The notes: generated by a model from the letters alone, not told the origin. A stretch of 64,000 bases of DNA from Hyphomicrobiales bacterium (GCA_016185245.1 JACPNZ010000030.1:118423-182422), one strand, 5' to 3'; counted from the stretch's first letter, positions 25,592 through 34,829 are shown. Made by a program: numbers and translations.

Positions 25592-26389
25592 ATGACAGCG
25601 CGACTTCCCACCTATTTCATTTCCCACGGCGGCGGACCATGGCCGTGGCTTCCCGACCTGCGCAAGATGCTGGTCAATCTCGAGGCCTCGCTCGCCGACA
25701 TCCCCAGGCAGCTGCCGGAAAAACCCAAGGCCATCCTGATGGTCTCGGGCCACTGGGAGCAGCCGGACTTCGCGGTGCAGTCGGCGGCCCATCCCGGCAT
25801 GGTCTACGACTATCGTGGCTTCCCGCCCTTCACCTACGAGATCAAATACCAAGCCCCGGGCGCACCCGATCTCGCCAAACGCACCGCCGATCTTCTCAAA
25901 TCCGCCGGGCTTCCCACCCATCTCGACGACAAGCAGGGTTATGACCACGGCACCTTCGCGCCGATGGCGATCATGTACCCGGAAGCGGATATGCCGCTCT
26001 ATCAGGTGTCGCTGCGCACGGGCTATGACCCGGAAGCCCATCTGGCGCTTGGCCGGGCGCTCGCTCCGTTGCGTGACGAAGGCGTACTGATCGTCGGCTC
26101 CGGCCTCAGCTATCACAATCTGCGGCTCTTGGGACCGGCGGCGAAGGAACCGTCGGCGGCCTTCGACGCCTGGCTCGACGAGGCCATGCGAAGCGATCCG
26201 GCCCGCCGCACCGCCCAGCTCATCGCCTGGGAGAAGGCGCCGGCGGCCCGCATCAGCCATCCGGAAGAGGACCATCTGGTGCCGCTGATGGCGGCGGTGG
26301 GGGCGGCCGAACAGGAGAAGGCTACACGCATCTATCACGACGAGGGCGTCTATGGCGGCGTCACCGCCTCGAGCTATCGCTTCGGCTGA
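25592..26389 (+). CDS. DODA/LigB-type extradiol dioxygenase
   Basis: The protein is 265 aa. Metal ligands of the class III extradiol (LigB) fold are visible: TYFISHGGGPWPW (His near residue 12), SGHWEQPDF (His near 53), and YDHGTFAPMAIMYP (His near 117), with SGLSYHNLR and HPEEDHLVPL further on. This is the YgiD/4,5-DOPA dioxygenase group, which opens catechol-type rings with Fe or Zn at the active site. It is 18 bases upstream of the HlyU-type gene. The physiological substrate is unknown. Confidence 0.85.
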   Translation: MTARLPTYFISHGGGPWPWLPDLRKMLVNLEASLADIPRQLPEKPKAILMVSGHWEQPDFAVQSAAHPGMVYDYRGFPPFTYEIKYQAPGAPDLAKRTADLLKSAGLPTHLDDKQGYDHGTFAPMAIMYPEADMPLYQVSLRTGYDPEAHLALGRALAPLRDEGVLIVGSGLSYHNLRLLGPAAKEPSAAFDAWLDEAMRSDPARRTAQLIAWEKAPAARISHPEEDHLVPLMAAVGAAEQEKATRIYHDEGVYGGVTASSYRFG

Positions 26390-26407
26390 ATTTCACGGAG
26401 AACGCCC

Positions 26408-26707
26408 ATGTCCATACTCAAGAAATTGTTCGGTGGCGGCGGCGAGGCCGGCAAACCCGCCGACAAGCCGGCGCGGACCCTCGACTACAAGGGCTTCACC
26501 ATCGCCGCCACGCCCTACAAGGAGGCCGGCCAGTTCCAGACTTGCGGCATCGTCAGCAAGGAGTTCGCAGGCGAGGTCAAGCAGCACCGCTTCATCCGCG
26601 CCGACCGCTTCGCCGATCAGGCATCGGCGGCCGATCATTCCATCCTCAAGGGCCAGCAGCTCGTCGACCAGATGGGCGAGGCGATGTTCAGGCAAGGCAA
26701 TAGTTGA
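26408..26707 (+). CDS. HlyU-family protein
   Basis: The protein is 99 aa. It starts MSILKKLFGGGGEA and continues YKGFTIAATPYKEAGQFQ, IVSKEF and HRFIRADRFAD, the usual HlyU pattern. The family is named after a Vibrio transcription regulator, but most alphaproteobacterial members have no tested role. The last 20 bases overlap the convergent 2OG-oxygenase-like gene. Confidence 0.85.
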   Translation: MSILKKLFGGGGEAGKPADKPARTLDYKGFTIAATPYKEAGQFQTCGIVSKEFAGEVKQHRFIRADRFADQASAADHSILKGQQLVDQMGEAMFRQGNS

Positions 26708-27302
26708 AGCTGACGCTGATGCGATTGCCGGCGGCCCGATTGAGCGGCACCTCGTGACGGAGCCAGCTCTCCCACAACAGCAGGGTCCCGGGCTTCGGCG
26801 TCTCGCTCACCTGGGCGCGGAAGGGCCGGGGCGCCTTGGCGGAGCGCGGCGGGGCCGCCATCATCAACCCGAGCCGCGGGTCCTCGAAGACGATGGGGCC
26901 CGCACCGTCCGGCACCGCCACGTAATAGGTGCCGCTGATCACCGCATTGTGGTGAATGTGCGAGGTGTGCGATCCGCCTTCCGGCATCACGTTCACCCAC
27001 AGGCTATCGCACACCGGCCTCGTCCCGCGCAGGTTCCAGTGGAGCGACTTGGCGAAGGCCAGGGCATGGCGGTCGATCACCCGGGTCAGCCGCTTGAACC
27101 CGGCAATGCGCCAGGGCAGGTCGTTGAGCGAAGAGTAGGACGTGTAGCCGGGATAGCCATGGGCCTCGCACCAGCGCCGGCCGGCTCGGTCGCTGACGCT
27201 GAGCTCCAGGGCGGCATGTTCCAGTTCGGCATTGAGGCGCGCTCCGCCCGCATTGTCAGCGCGATAGATACGGGTGACGAACAGGTCCTCGGTTCTGGCC
27301 AT
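26688..27302 (-). CDS. Putative 2OG-Fe(II) oxygenase (TIGR02466 type)
   Basis: The protein is 204 aa. HTSHIHHNAVISGTYYV carries the His-x-His part of the iron site and WLRHEVPLNRAAGNRISVSF the distal His and Arg of a double-stranded beta helix. VNVMPEGG is also typical. These proteins hydroxylate unknown targets using 2-oxoglutarate and O2. The stop overlaps the HlyU-type gene by 20 bases tail to tail; the host-attachment gene lies upstream with a 9-base gap and same strand, so the two may be co-transcribed. Confidence 0.82.
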   Translation of the reverse strand: MARTEDLFVTRIYRADNAGGARLNAELEHAALELSVSDRAGRRWCEAHGYPGYTSYSSLNDLPWRIAGFKRLTRVIDRHALAFAKSLHWNLRGTRPVCDSLWVNVMPEGGSHTSHIHHNAVISGTYYVAVPDGAGPIVFEDPRLGLMMAAPPRSAKAPRPFRAQVSETPKPGTLLLWESWLRHEVPLNRAAGNRISVSFNYCLA

Positions 27303-27311
27303 GACCCTCGC

Positions 27312-27776
27312 TTAGGACTTGAACCCCGCCGCTTCAAGTGCCTTCAGCACCGATTTCTCGATACTGTCCACCGTGTGCCGGGTCAGGTCCTTGTCGATCT
27401 CGGCGAGTGTCGCCTTGGCGAGAGCCGGGCTGGCGGCTCGGCGGAATTCGCCAAGGGCGATGGGCGGTGCGACCACCACGATGTGGGCGAAATCTCCGGC
27501 CGCCAGCTCCTTGGCCATGGCCCCGGCAATGTGGTCGATGAAGCGATCCTCGGCCACTCGATGCCAGTCGGTGATCTCCATGGAGGAACGGCGTCCGAAA
27601 CTGTCATTGACGCGGCCCGGCTTATCGCTGCCCTGGTCATGGCTGGCGGGGTTGTCCTGCGCATAGGCGCGGACCAGCTTCAGGTTCGGGGCAATGGCAT
27701 CGCCGTCGTTGCGATAGATCAGGGCCCGAGCGCCATCGGCCACCAGAACCCTCGTTCCTTGCGACAGTCTTTTCAT
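27312..27776 (-). CDS. Host attachment family protein
   Basis: The protein is 154 aa from ATG 27776 (GGAGG 6-7 bases upstream). It starts RLSQGTRVLVADGARALIYR, has GRRSSMEITDWHRVAEDRFI and HIVVVAPPIALGEFRR, and ends in a basic helix. This is the family first named from an Agrobacterium host-attachment protein; the fold resembles a release-factor-like domain. Cytoplasmic, function unproven. Confidence 0.8.
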   Translation of the reverse strand: MKRLSQGTRVLVADGARALIYRNDGDAIAPNLKLVRAYAQDNPASHDQGSDKPGRVNDSFGRRSSMEITDWHRVAEDRFIDHIAGAMAKELAAGDFAHIVVVAPPIALGEFRRAASPALAKATLAEIDKDLTRHTVDSIEKSVLKALEAAGFKS

Positions 27777-27882
27777 CTTCAACCTCCAACTTACCGATAA
27801 CCCGACCATGGCCAGACTTCTTCCGCCTTGAGCAAGATCAAGGGGCTTGATCTGCTCCTGGGTAGGTCCAAAAGTCGGCTTT

Positions 27883-28251
27883 ATGAGACATCTCCTCGAT
27901 TTCGAACACCGCAATCAGCCGGTCGCGCCCGCCGCCAAGTTCGCCAGCCGGTTGCGGCGCAGTGGCCTGTGGGCCGCCGGCATCATTGTTGCCGCACTGG
28001 CCATCGGCATGGCCGGCTATATGGGCTTCGAGGGCATGGGACTGATCGATGCCTTCGTCAATGCCGCCATGATTCTCTCCGGCATGGGGCCGCTGGCGCC
28101 GCTCGTCACTCCTGGCGGCAAGATATTCGCCGGACTCTACGCGATATTCTCGGGCCTCCTGATAATCGGCGTGGCCAGCCTGGTGCTGGCGCCGGTGTTC
28201 CATCGCATCTTGCACCGCTTTCACGTCGAGGACGATCGGTCCCATCGCTGA
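27883..28251 (+). CDS. Two-helix membrane protein, channel-like
   Basis: The protein is about 122 aa from the ATG at 27883; the frame is open back to 27847. Two hydrophobic helices (LWAAGIIVAALAIGMAGYMG and IFAGLYAIFSGLLIIGVASL) flank a loop with ILSGMGPLAPLVTPGGK. The C terminus is VFHRILHRFHVEDD. The layout recalls two-pass ion-channel modules, but a K+ selectivity motif is absent. Common small alphaproteobacterial membrane protein; role unknown. Confidence 0.6.
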   Translation: MRHLLDFEHRNQPVAPAAKFASRLRRSGLWAAGIIVAALAIGMAGYMGFEGMGLIDAFVNAAMILSGMGPLAPLVTPGGKIFAGLYAIFSGLLIIGVASLVLAPVFHRILHRFHVEDDRSHR

Positions 28252-28302
28252 CCATCACCGGACTGTCATGGGCGTCGGCTAGAATCGGCTCAAGTCAAGA
28301 GA

Positions 28303-28346
28303 GCCCCCGATCTCCAGCGGTAGCATATGGGCCGGGATCGGGGGGC
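28303..28346. terminator. GC-rich hairpin between convergent genes
   Basis: GCCCCCGATC (28303-28312) pairs with GATCGGGGGGC (28336-28346), allowing one extra G. It lies between the channel-like gene and the convergent 307-aa gene. No U-run follows. Confidence 0.45.
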
Positions 28347-28376
28347 AGGTTCGAAGGGCGCGTTGGCGCGGCTGGA

Positions 28377-29300
28377 TCAATCGGGCAGGATGACGCTGCC
28401 GGCCGGAAAACACTTGGCCAGTTCGCGCCGCGCCGCCAGGCCCGCGGCAAGATCGGTGGCATTGACGATGCCGAGGCGGAAACCGCCGGGCGGCATCGGG
28501 TGCTGGGCCGGGTCCTTGTCCTCGTGGAAGGTGATTTGCAGGCTCGCCACATGGGGCATGGCGCGCAATTTCGCCTGGCTGGCAGGTGTCGGATGGCGGA
28601 AGCGCTCGCCGTGGCGGGCGAAGAGCGGGAGCGAATAGGCTTCGCTCCTCTGGCTGTCGTCGAAGTCCCACACCCCCTTGGCATAGAGCCGGACCAGCGC
28701 CTCGACCCAGCCTTGCCCATAGAGATCGCACCACTGGTCGGCAAAGCGCAGATGGGCCTCGATGATGCGGCCGCCAATGGTCTCGAAATTCATCATGCCG
28801 GTGTAGCCCGCCATATGGCTCTCGATCCAGCCGGCGAGATAGGCTTCGAGCTCCGCATCGGCCTCGGCGTGGATGGTCCACAGCTTGAAGGTGCCATCGT
28901 TCCCAGCTTCGCCGGTGGCGTGGCGCGTCCAGACGGCCCGGCCGTCGCAGACGGCGCAATCGGTCGAGACATGGCGGCCGCGCAGCAGTTCCATCCAGAA
29001 ATGGCCGGGTTGATAGTAGCGGTCGACGTCGGCCGCCGAGGCGATAACCCGGCTGCCGATGCCCATGCCCTTCAGGTTCATGATGGGCTTGGAAAAGACC
29101 GGAAAGGTGTCCGGTGTCACGCCATGGGGCCCGCAGGCAAGGCCCTGGCTCTGGGCAACCCGCAGCTTGTCGTAGACCCAGCGGTGATGCGGATACCACA
29201 GCCAGGAGTCGGGATCGTCAGTGGGAATCAGCACGTCCTCGGGACAGTCGATGCCTTCGAAATATTGCAGGCGCCAGGGGTCGCGTTCGCAGACGGGCAT
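28377..29300 (-). CDS. Conserved protein, possibly ATP-grasp-like (307 aa)
   Basis: The N terminus has PHHRWVYDKLRVAQSQGL, then HGVTPDTFPVFSKPIMNL and GMGIGSRV, a layout seen in proteins distantly related to ATP-grasp ligases (a Lys followed by a Gly-rich loop). YTGMMNFETIGGRIIEAHLR resembles the acidic metal-binding part of ATP-grasp domains. Neither substrate nor product is known. It stands alone. The ATP-grasp reading is inference from these motifs only. Confidence 0.55.
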   Translation of the reverse strand: MPVCERDPWRLQYFEGIDCPEDVLIPTDDPDSWLWYPHHRWVYDKLRVAQSQGLACGPHGVTPDTFPVFSKPIMNLKGMGIGSRVIASAADVDRYYQPGHFWMELLRGRHVSTDCAVCDGRAVWTRHATGEAGNDGTFKLWTIHAEADAELEAYLAGWIESHMAGYTGMMNFETIGGRIIEAHLRFADQWCDLYGQGWVEALVRLYAKGVWDFDDSQRSEAYSLPLFARHGERFRHPTPASQAKLRAMPHVASLQITFHEDKDPAQHPMPPGGFRLGIVNATDLAAGLAARRELAKCFPAGSVILPD

Positions 29301-29362
29301 AGGGCGACGCTAACACAGCCCATCCGTCAGGCAATGGCAGCAGGGTCACGTCCCGTTGAACT

Positions 29363-30061
29363 TTATTTGATCTCCCACACGATATTGACGTCGGCCGCGA
29401 TCACCTGTTCGCCCTGGGCGATGGGAACGTCCGCAGCACCTTCGGCGCGGACTATCTTGGCCTGCATCGGAACCGGTGGGGCAGTGCCGGCCGCTTCGCT
29501 GATCGATAGGATGTTGCCGAGGCTGACTGAGCCTGCGGCCGCGAAAAGGGCGGCCTTGCGGGCCGCATCGGCAACCGCCAGCTTGCGGGCCTCGTCGAGG
29601 GCGGCATCGGGCTTGGCCGTCTGGAAGCTGATGCCGTTCACCTGGTTCGACCCGGCGGTGACCGCTTGATCGAGCACCGACCCGAGTTTGGCCAGGTCGC
29701 GCAAGTTTACGGTGACCGTATTGGCGACGTCATAGCCGAGGAGCCGCGGCGCTTGGCCATTGCCGTAGTCGTAACGGGGCTGCACGGAAAAGTTGGCGGT
29801 CTGGATGTCCTTGGTGGCGATCCCGGCCTTGGCCAAAGCGGCCAGGACCGCGGTCATCGAGGTGGTGTTGGCGGCCACCGCGGCTGCCGCCGTGTCGGCA
29901 CTACTCGTTACGCCCACCGAGACGACCGCGAGATCCGGTACGATCCGCATCTCGCCGTGGCCGGTCAATGACAGAGTACGCGGCGGAGCGCTGTCAGCCA
30001 TGGCCGGGGTTGCGAGGTTCATGGCGGCAATGAAGCCGGCAACGGCAAGCAATCGTTTCAT
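29363..30061 (-). CDS. Exported SIMPL-domain (DUF541) protein
   Basis: The protein is 232 aa. A signal peptide (LLAVAGFIAAMNLATPAMA) is followed by LSLTGHGEMRIVPDLAVVSV, the hallmark start of SIMPL proteins, then VLAALAKAGIATKDIQT, FSVQPRYDYGNG and VNGISFQTAKPDAAL. Members form periplasmic or outer-membrane-associated ring assemblies; some affect stress tolerance. AAGGGAA precedes the ATG. It is 68 bases upstream (by position) of the amn stop and may share its transcript. Confidence 0.87.
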   Translation of the reverse strand: MKRLLAVAGFIAAMNLATPAMADSAPPRTLSLTGHGEMRIVPDLAVVSVGVTSSADTAAAAVAANTTSMTAVLAALAKAGIATKDIQTANFSVQPRYDYGNGQAPRLLGYDVANTVTVNLRDLAKLGSVLDQAVTAGSNQVNGISFQTAKPDAALDEARKLAVADAARKAALFAAAGSVSLGNILSISEAAGTAPPVPMQAKIVRAEGAADVPIAQGEQVIAADVNIVWEIK

Positions 30062-30129
30062 GATGTCGGTTCCCTTGACGATCGCCCGGTGATGGCCTGG
30101 TATTGCGGCGGGGCTGTGACTTCCGCAAG

Positions 30130-31587
30130 TCATCGGAAGGGCGGCTCGTCGAAACTGCGGAGCTTGCGCGAATGAAGCTGCGGGAGAATGCCGCGCAGCT
30201 CTTCGACCGCCGCCAGCCCGATTTTCAGGTGCTCGCCTACCGCCCGGTCGTAGAAGGCATTGGCGGCGCCAGGCAGCTTGATCTCGCCGTGCAGCGGCTT
30301 GTCGGAAACGCAAAGCAGCGTGCCATAGGGCACCCGCAGGCGATAGCCCTGGGCGGCGAGTGTGCCCGATTCCATGTCGACGGCGATGGCGCGCGACAGG
30401 TTGATGCGCTTCCTCTCCTGGGTCCAGCGCAGTTCCCAGTTGCGGTCGTCGTTGGTCACCACCGTGCCGGTGCGCAGCCGCTGCTTGAGGGCATCGCCGC
30501 GCTCGCCGGTCACCTTGGCGGCGGCCTGCTGCAGGGCGACTTGCACTTCGGCCAGCGCCGGAATCGGAATGTCGGGCGGCACCAGGCTGTCGAGAATGCG
30601 ATCCTGGCGCAGATAGGCGTGGGCCAGCACATAGTCGCCGATGCGCTGCGACTGGCGCAGGCCCCCGCAATGGCCGATCATCAGCCAGCAATGGGGCCGG
30701 AGGACGGCCAGATGGTCGGTGATGTTCTTGGCGTTGGAGGGGCCGACGCCGATGTTCACCAGCGTGACGCCGCCCTGGCCATCGTTGCGGGTGAGGTGAT
30801 AACCGGGCATCTGGAAGCGGTGCCAGAGCGAGGCGTCGATCACCTGCTGCATCTCGGCTTCGCTCATGCCGCGGGCGATGCGCCCGCCGCCCGGCAGGCT
30901 GAGCGCCACGTAGGGCCCGTCGCCACGCATCCGCTCGACGGCGAGGGCGATGAACTGGTCGACATAGCGGTGGTAGTTGGTGAGCAGGATCCAGGGCTGG
31001 ATGTCGCGCCAGTCGGTGCCGGTATAGTGCTGCAGCCGCTTCAGGGAATAGTCGGTGCGGACCGCATCGAAGAGTGCCAGCGGCAGGTCGTGGCCCGGAA
31101 CATGTTGCCACTCGCCATCGGCGATCTCGTCGCCGACCAGCGCCAGCTGCGGCACCGGGAAATGGAGCGCAAGTTCGGCGGCGGTCGCTCCGTCGCCGCC
31201 ACTGTCTTCGCGACGTTCCAGCACATAGGGGTAGGGGATCTCCTGACGCGACAGGCTGACCTCCAGGCTAGCGCCGTAGTCGCGCACCAGATAGCCCAGC
31301 TGTTCGCGGAGATAAGCCCGGAAGTGATCGGGGTGCGCGACGGTGGTTGTATAGGTGCCCGGTCCCTGGAACTTGGCGAAGGCCCGGGCGATCGAGGGTT
31401 GAATTCCCTGGCTCTCGTAGGTGACGACGAGTTGGGGATAACAGAATTCCCGGCGTTCGGCGGCACTCGGCGGCTCGCGGGTGTCGAAATAGCGCTCGAG
31501 TGCCAGTCTGAGGCTGTCGACGGCCTTGTCATGGAGGTTAACCAGGGCGTCGACGGCGGCATCGGGAGTAAGGGTTCTGGTCAGCAT
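30130..31587 (-). CDS. amn: AMP nucleosidase
   Basis: The protein is 485 aa, the usual Amn length. The N-terminal domain has RREFCYPQLVVTYE and HPDHFRAYLREQLGYLV. The C-terminal nucleoside-phosphorylase-fold domain has GVTLVNIGVGPSNAKNITDH, MIGHCGGLRQSQRIGDYVLA and IAVDMESGTLAAQGYR (the purine/ribose-binding Glu). It cleaves AMP to adenine and ribose 5-phosphate in the cytoplasm. It lies 50 bases from the tRNA gene, on the other strand. Confidence 0.93.
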   Translation of the reverse strand: MLTRTLTPDAAVDALVNLHDKAVDSLRLALERYFDTREPPSAAERREFCYPQLVVTYESQGIQPSIARAFAKFQGPGTYTTTVAHPDHFRAYLREQLGYLVRDYGASLEVSLSRQEIPYPYVLERREDSGGDGATAAELALHFPVPQLALVGDEIADGEWQHVPGHDLPLALFDAVRTDYSLKRLQHYTGTDWRDIQPWILLTNYHRYVDQFIALAVERMRGDGPYVALSLPGGGRIARGMSEAEMQQVIDASLWHRFQMPGYHLTRNDGQGGVTLVNIGVGPSNAKNITDHLAVLRPHCWLMIGHCGGLRQSQRIGDYVLAHAYLRQDRILDSLVPPDIPIPALAEVQVALQQAAAKVTGERGDALKQRLRTGTVVTNDDRNWELRWTQERKRINLSRAIAVDMESGTLAAQGYRLRVPYGTLLCVSDKPLHGEIKLPGAANAFYDRAVGEHLKIGLAAVEELRGILPQLHSRKLRSFDEPPFR

Positions 31588-31637
31588 TGCAAGCCTATAG
31601 CATGGCTGAACGAATTGCTGTAGCCATCGCCGCCGGC

Positions 31638-31713
31638 GGGCCCGTAGCTCAATGGTTAGAGCTGACGGCTCATAACCGTCTGGTTCCAGGTTCGAGTCCT
31701 GGCGGGCCCACCA
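31638..31713 (+). tRNA. tRNA with CAU anticodon (annotated as Met; probably the Ile2 type)
   Basis: A full cloverleaf can be drawn. The acceptor stem is GGGCCCG (31638-31644) with CGGGCCC (31703-31709), discriminator A and an encoded CCA (31711-31713). The anticodon stem GACGG/CCGTC encloses CTCATAA, with CAU at 31671-31673. The T arm has GGTTCGAGTCC. The GGGCCCGTAGCTC start resembles the lysidine-modified tRNA-Ile2 more than elongator tRNA-Met, but sequence alone leaves both open. The accessory island begins downstream of it. Confidence 0.9.
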
Positions 31714-31759
31714 CGCAGTCCGGCCTCCAATGACAATTCGTGCTAGCCTCCCGGAAACC

Positions 31760-31779
31760 CCGCTTTTGCGGCCATTTTT
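31760..31779 (+). terminator. Weak terminator after the tRNA
   Basis: CCGC-TTTT-GCGG (31760-31771) is followed by CCATTTTT. It is about 50 bases past the tRNA end. The stem is short. The rest of 31714-32032 holds no gene I can support. Confidence 0.35.
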
Positions 31780-32032
31780 GGCCTGTTCGCCCGGAGGGTC
31801 TGGTCCTGAGACGCCGTGTAGACCGCTGATCCATGCGGATCTGTCGGTTTTTCTCAGTTAGCGATTTGCGGAGCCAGAAGCTCTTGGGGATAGATCGTTT
31901 TCCGGCGGCAACAATTCGGCTGCGAGGATGCGGGGATGTCCGGGATATGCCAGAAAGTATGGTGGGTGTCGGGATTGATCCTGTGATTGCCGAAACAGCG
32001 GCGATGGCCGATGCGACACCCGTCAGCCGGGT

Positions 32033-33742
32033 CTAGCGAAGCGTGGCAGTTGGGAAGCCCAGGACATTGCGCTGTTGTTGCCAATCCAATGGCAGGCTCT
32101 CGAACCGCTTCAGATGCGTGGTGGTGAGTTCCAAAGGTTGCCTGCCGGCTATGATGGCCTCGACAATGTCGGGCGCAAGGAATGCCAGGGGTAGGAGTCG
32201 GCTGATCTCGTTGGCGGCAGGACCTTGATCGCGGGCGATGTCATTGATACTTGATTTGCTGCCGGAGGAAATCTCCTGGAACCAAGCATGTGCCTTCGCG
32301 ATGATGGAGATGAGGATCGGATCCACCGTCTTGGGCTGCTGATCATCACCGACGATCAACTTTGCTTCGACACCTCGCCGCCGCAGTGCGAAGGGGACAA
32401 CGATCTCGTGATGGTCGACGTTTGATTCATCACGTATTGCACCACGGTCTGCGACGCCAATCGTCTGCAGGAGTGCGCCGCGCCTGATCAGTACGATCAT
32501 TGTGCCGCTTGCGATGGTGATGCGGGCTACGAGGGGTGCGATCAGATTGCGCCTTTCCTGCAATGGCGATTGCTGAATCCTTTCAGCGAGTTGGTGCGAG
32601 GTGCTGAGAGATTGATTCAATGTCATGGCGGCGAGGTTCTGATCGCCGATCATCGCCATCAGCTCTCTCGTATTCTTGAGTAACGCTGCCAGCGCGGAGA
32701 TTACCACGCGTTCGATCTCAAGGGCCGGAAGCCGCCAACCGGTTGGATCATCCGAGTTATTTTCAATCAAGCGCCGGGAGACATAGTAGCGATAGCGGCG
32801 TCCCTCCCTGGTGGCATGCGACGGGGTCAGGCGATCACCTGTGTCATCGAAGAGCAGGCCCTTCAGCAGGGAGGAATCCCCCGAAGCCGATGCCGATCTG
32901 TCGGCTGACTTTCCTTCATTCAGCTTGGCCTGTATGGCGTTCCACAGATCTTGCGGCACAATGGCAACCTGCTCGCCGGGATAGGCATTGCCCTTGTGGG
33001 TGACTTCACCGATGTAGGTTCGGTAGTTCAGCAGAGCATGGAGATTGCCGCGGGAAAAGGCCCTGCCGCCGGATCGGATATTTCCGTCGCTCCGCTGCCG
33101 GATCTTGGTGGTGATCCCCTCGGATCGCGCCCAAGCTGCCAGTGCCTTGGTGGACCCGAGATTGAGATAGGCCTCGAACAGCCGCCGCACTGTCTTGGCC
33201 TCGGCCTCATTGACCGCCAGCTTCTTGTCTTTGACATCGTATCCCAGGGGCGGAGACCCTCCCATCCACATGCCCTTCTTCCGGGATGCCGCAATCTTGT
33301 CGCGGATGCGCTCGGCCGTGACCTCGCGCTCGAACTGGGCAAAGGACAGCAGGACATTGAGGGTTAGCCGTCCCATGGAGGTGGTGGTGTTGAACTGCTG
33401 GGTGACCGAGACAAAGGACACCGCCTTGGCATCGAACACCTCGACCATCTTGGCGAAGTCGGTCAGCGACCGGGTCAGCCGGTCGATCTTGTAGACGACG
33501 ATGACATCGACAAGGCCGGCACTGACATCCTGCATCAGCGCCTTGAGGGCAGGTCGGTTCATCGATCCGCCGGAGAAGCCACCATCGTCATAGGCTTTGC
33601 GGACCAGCTGCCAGCCTTCATGGCGCTGGCTGACAATGAAAGCCTCACAGGCCTCCCACTGGGCATCCAGGGAATTGAAGGTCTGATCCAGCCCTTCCTC
33701 GGTGGATTTGCGCGTGTAAATTGCACAGCGGCGGTGAGTCAT
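32033..33742 (-). CDS. Large serine recombinase
   Basis: The protein is 569 aa. The N-terminal resolvase domain has AIYTRKSTEEG with the catalytic Ser13, then DDGGFSGGSMNRPAL, VVYKIDRLTRSL and QFEREVTAERIRDK. A recombinase domain (PPLGYDVKDKKLAVNEAEA) and a zinc-ribbon-less, Ser-rich middle (LLKGLLFDD, RYRYYVSRR) follow. Large serine recombinases integrate and excise phages and islands. Its ATG overlaps the DUF2924 stop (ATGA). It is probably the mobility enzyme of this island. Attachment sites not found. Confidence 0.9.
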   Translation of the reverse strand: MTHRRCAIYTRKSTEEGLDQTFNSLDAQWEACEAFIVSQRHEGWQLVRKAYDDGGFSGGSMNRPALKALMQDVSAGLVDVIVVYKIDRLTRSLTDFAKMVEVFDAKAVSFVSVTQQFNTTTSMGRLTLNVLLSFAQFEREVTAERIRDKIAASRKKGMWMGGSPPLGYDVKDKKLAVNEAEAKTVRRLFEAYLNLGSTKALAAWARSEGITTKIRQRSDGNIRSGGRAFSRGNLHALLNYRTYIGEVTHKGNAYPGEQVAIVPQDLWNAIQAKLNEGKSADRSASASGDSSLLKGLLFDDTGDRLTPSHATREGRRYRYYVSRRLIENNSDDPTGWRLPALEIERVVISALAALLKNTRELMAMIGDQNLAAMTLNQSLSTSHQLAERIQQSPLQERRNLIAPLVARITIASGTMIVLIRRGALLQTIGVADRGAIRDESNVDHHEIVVPFALRRRGVEAKLIVGDDQQPKTVDPILISIIAKAHAWFQEISSGSKSSINDIARDQGPAANEISRLLPLAFLAPDIVEAIIAGRQPLELTTTHLKRFESLPLDWQQQRNVLGFPTATLR

Positions 33743-34242
33743 GTGAGACCAAAGAACCGTGGGCCGGACCAGCGGTTCCCGGTGATGGACGTCGCGATCG
33801 CCGACAGGGATCTATAAGTCTTGCCCTGCCAAGCGAATCCCTTGTCCACCACCTCGACGACATGGCTCTTGCCATTCCACTGCCGGACGAACCGCGTGCC
33901 TTGACGGGATGTTGCACGGGGACGGGCCGACCTCTTCCGGCGGGCGGAAACAAGACTGTCCCCAGGTGGTTGGGATTCATGCAGCGCACCAGCCGATCCC
34001 GCCAATCGCAGAAGCTCCTTTTGGGGTCGTCTTGAAAGCCTGCCGTAACGTTCCACCTGCAGGGCGTAGGCAACCGCGAAGACCAGCAATCTGGTGCTGA
34101 TCGATTTGGCAGGTGGGTTGCCATAATGCTCGGACCATCTTTCAATGAGGTCCCGGCGCGAAAGAGCGGGGACGCTGTTGACCAGATCGGCGATGCTTGT
34201 TGAGTTTCTTGTTGCGGCGAGGTTCATGGCGGGACTCATCAT
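33739..34242 (-). CDS. DUF2924 protein
   Basis: The protein is 167 aa. It has LSRRDLIERWSEHYGNPPAK, ISTRLLVFAVAYALQ, then LVSARRKRS, RQGTRFVRQWNGKSHVVEVV and GKTYRSLSAIATSITGNRWS, GPRFFGL. These are the DUF2924 core and its terminal beta-strand part, a typical companion of serine recombinases in alphaproteobacterial islands. It overlaps both neighbours by 4 bases (ATGA). Likely a recombination accessory or DNA-binding factor (inference). Confidence 0.85.
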   Translation of the reverse strand: MMSPAMNLAATRNSTSIADLVNSVPALSRRDLIERWSEHYGNPPAKSISTRLLVFAVAYALQVERYGRLSRRPQKELLRLAGSAGALHESQPPGDSLVSARRKRSARPRATSRQGTRFVRQWNGKSHVVEVVDKGFAWQGKTYRSLSAIATSITGNRWSGPRFFGLT

Positions 34243-34520
34243 CCTGCAATCCGGTAGCGGCGCTCGCCGTCAACAAGCTCACTGGCAATATCGCGGCCCA
34301 GCTTCTTCTTTACGGTTCCAGACAGAAAGCCCCGCACGCTGTGGTTCTGCCACCCGGTCGGCGCTGCCATCTCTGCGACGGTCGTGCCGCTTCTGGACCC
34401 GAGCATGGAGAGAACGATAGCGGATTTGGTCTTCCGCTTGCCGCCCCTATCGGCAACTGGCGGATTTGCCTTCTTCAATCCTTTGGGCTTGGCGTTCACC
34501 TTCTTGGCTGGCTTGGTCAT
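34239..34520 (-). CDS. DUF3489 protein
   Basis: The protein is 93 aa from ATG 34520. The first 30 residues are Lys-rich (KKVNAKPKGLKKANP). The rest, SAIVLSMLGSRSGTTVAEMA, then PTGWQNHSVRGFLSG and KKKLGRDIASELVDGERRYR, is a winged-helix-like DUF3489 domain. It is the first gene of a coupled trio with DUF2924 and the recombinase. Probably binds DNA. Bases 34521-34829 hold no clear gene. Confidence 0.85.
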   Translation of the reverse strand: MTKPAKKVNAKPKGLKKANPPVADRGGKRKTKSAIVLSMLGSRSGTTVAEMAAPTGWQNHSVRGFLSGTVKKKLGRDIASELVDGERRYRIAG

Positions 34521-34829
34521 AGTTGTTTCCCTTTGTTGCGCGGTGGCATGAACGCCCCTCACCACCGCAAGCCCGCGAGTTGGCGGGCGTGTTAGGGACC
34601 TTGGTTGCCGGACACCGGCTGGGCCGGTTATCCGAAATCGGCGTTTTGGCCGAAGTCAGTACCGCTTCCCTTGCAGGCGAAGTCCAGCGGAAAATTGCGA
34701 TGTACGTGATGGCGCCCACCCAGGCAGCCGCACAGAAATCCGATGGGCATTAAGCTGGTCCCGCGATCTGGATTGATACTTGAGGCATAGCGCGCGGGCA
34801 TGGTCCCGTGTTCTATGTATCTATACTGT

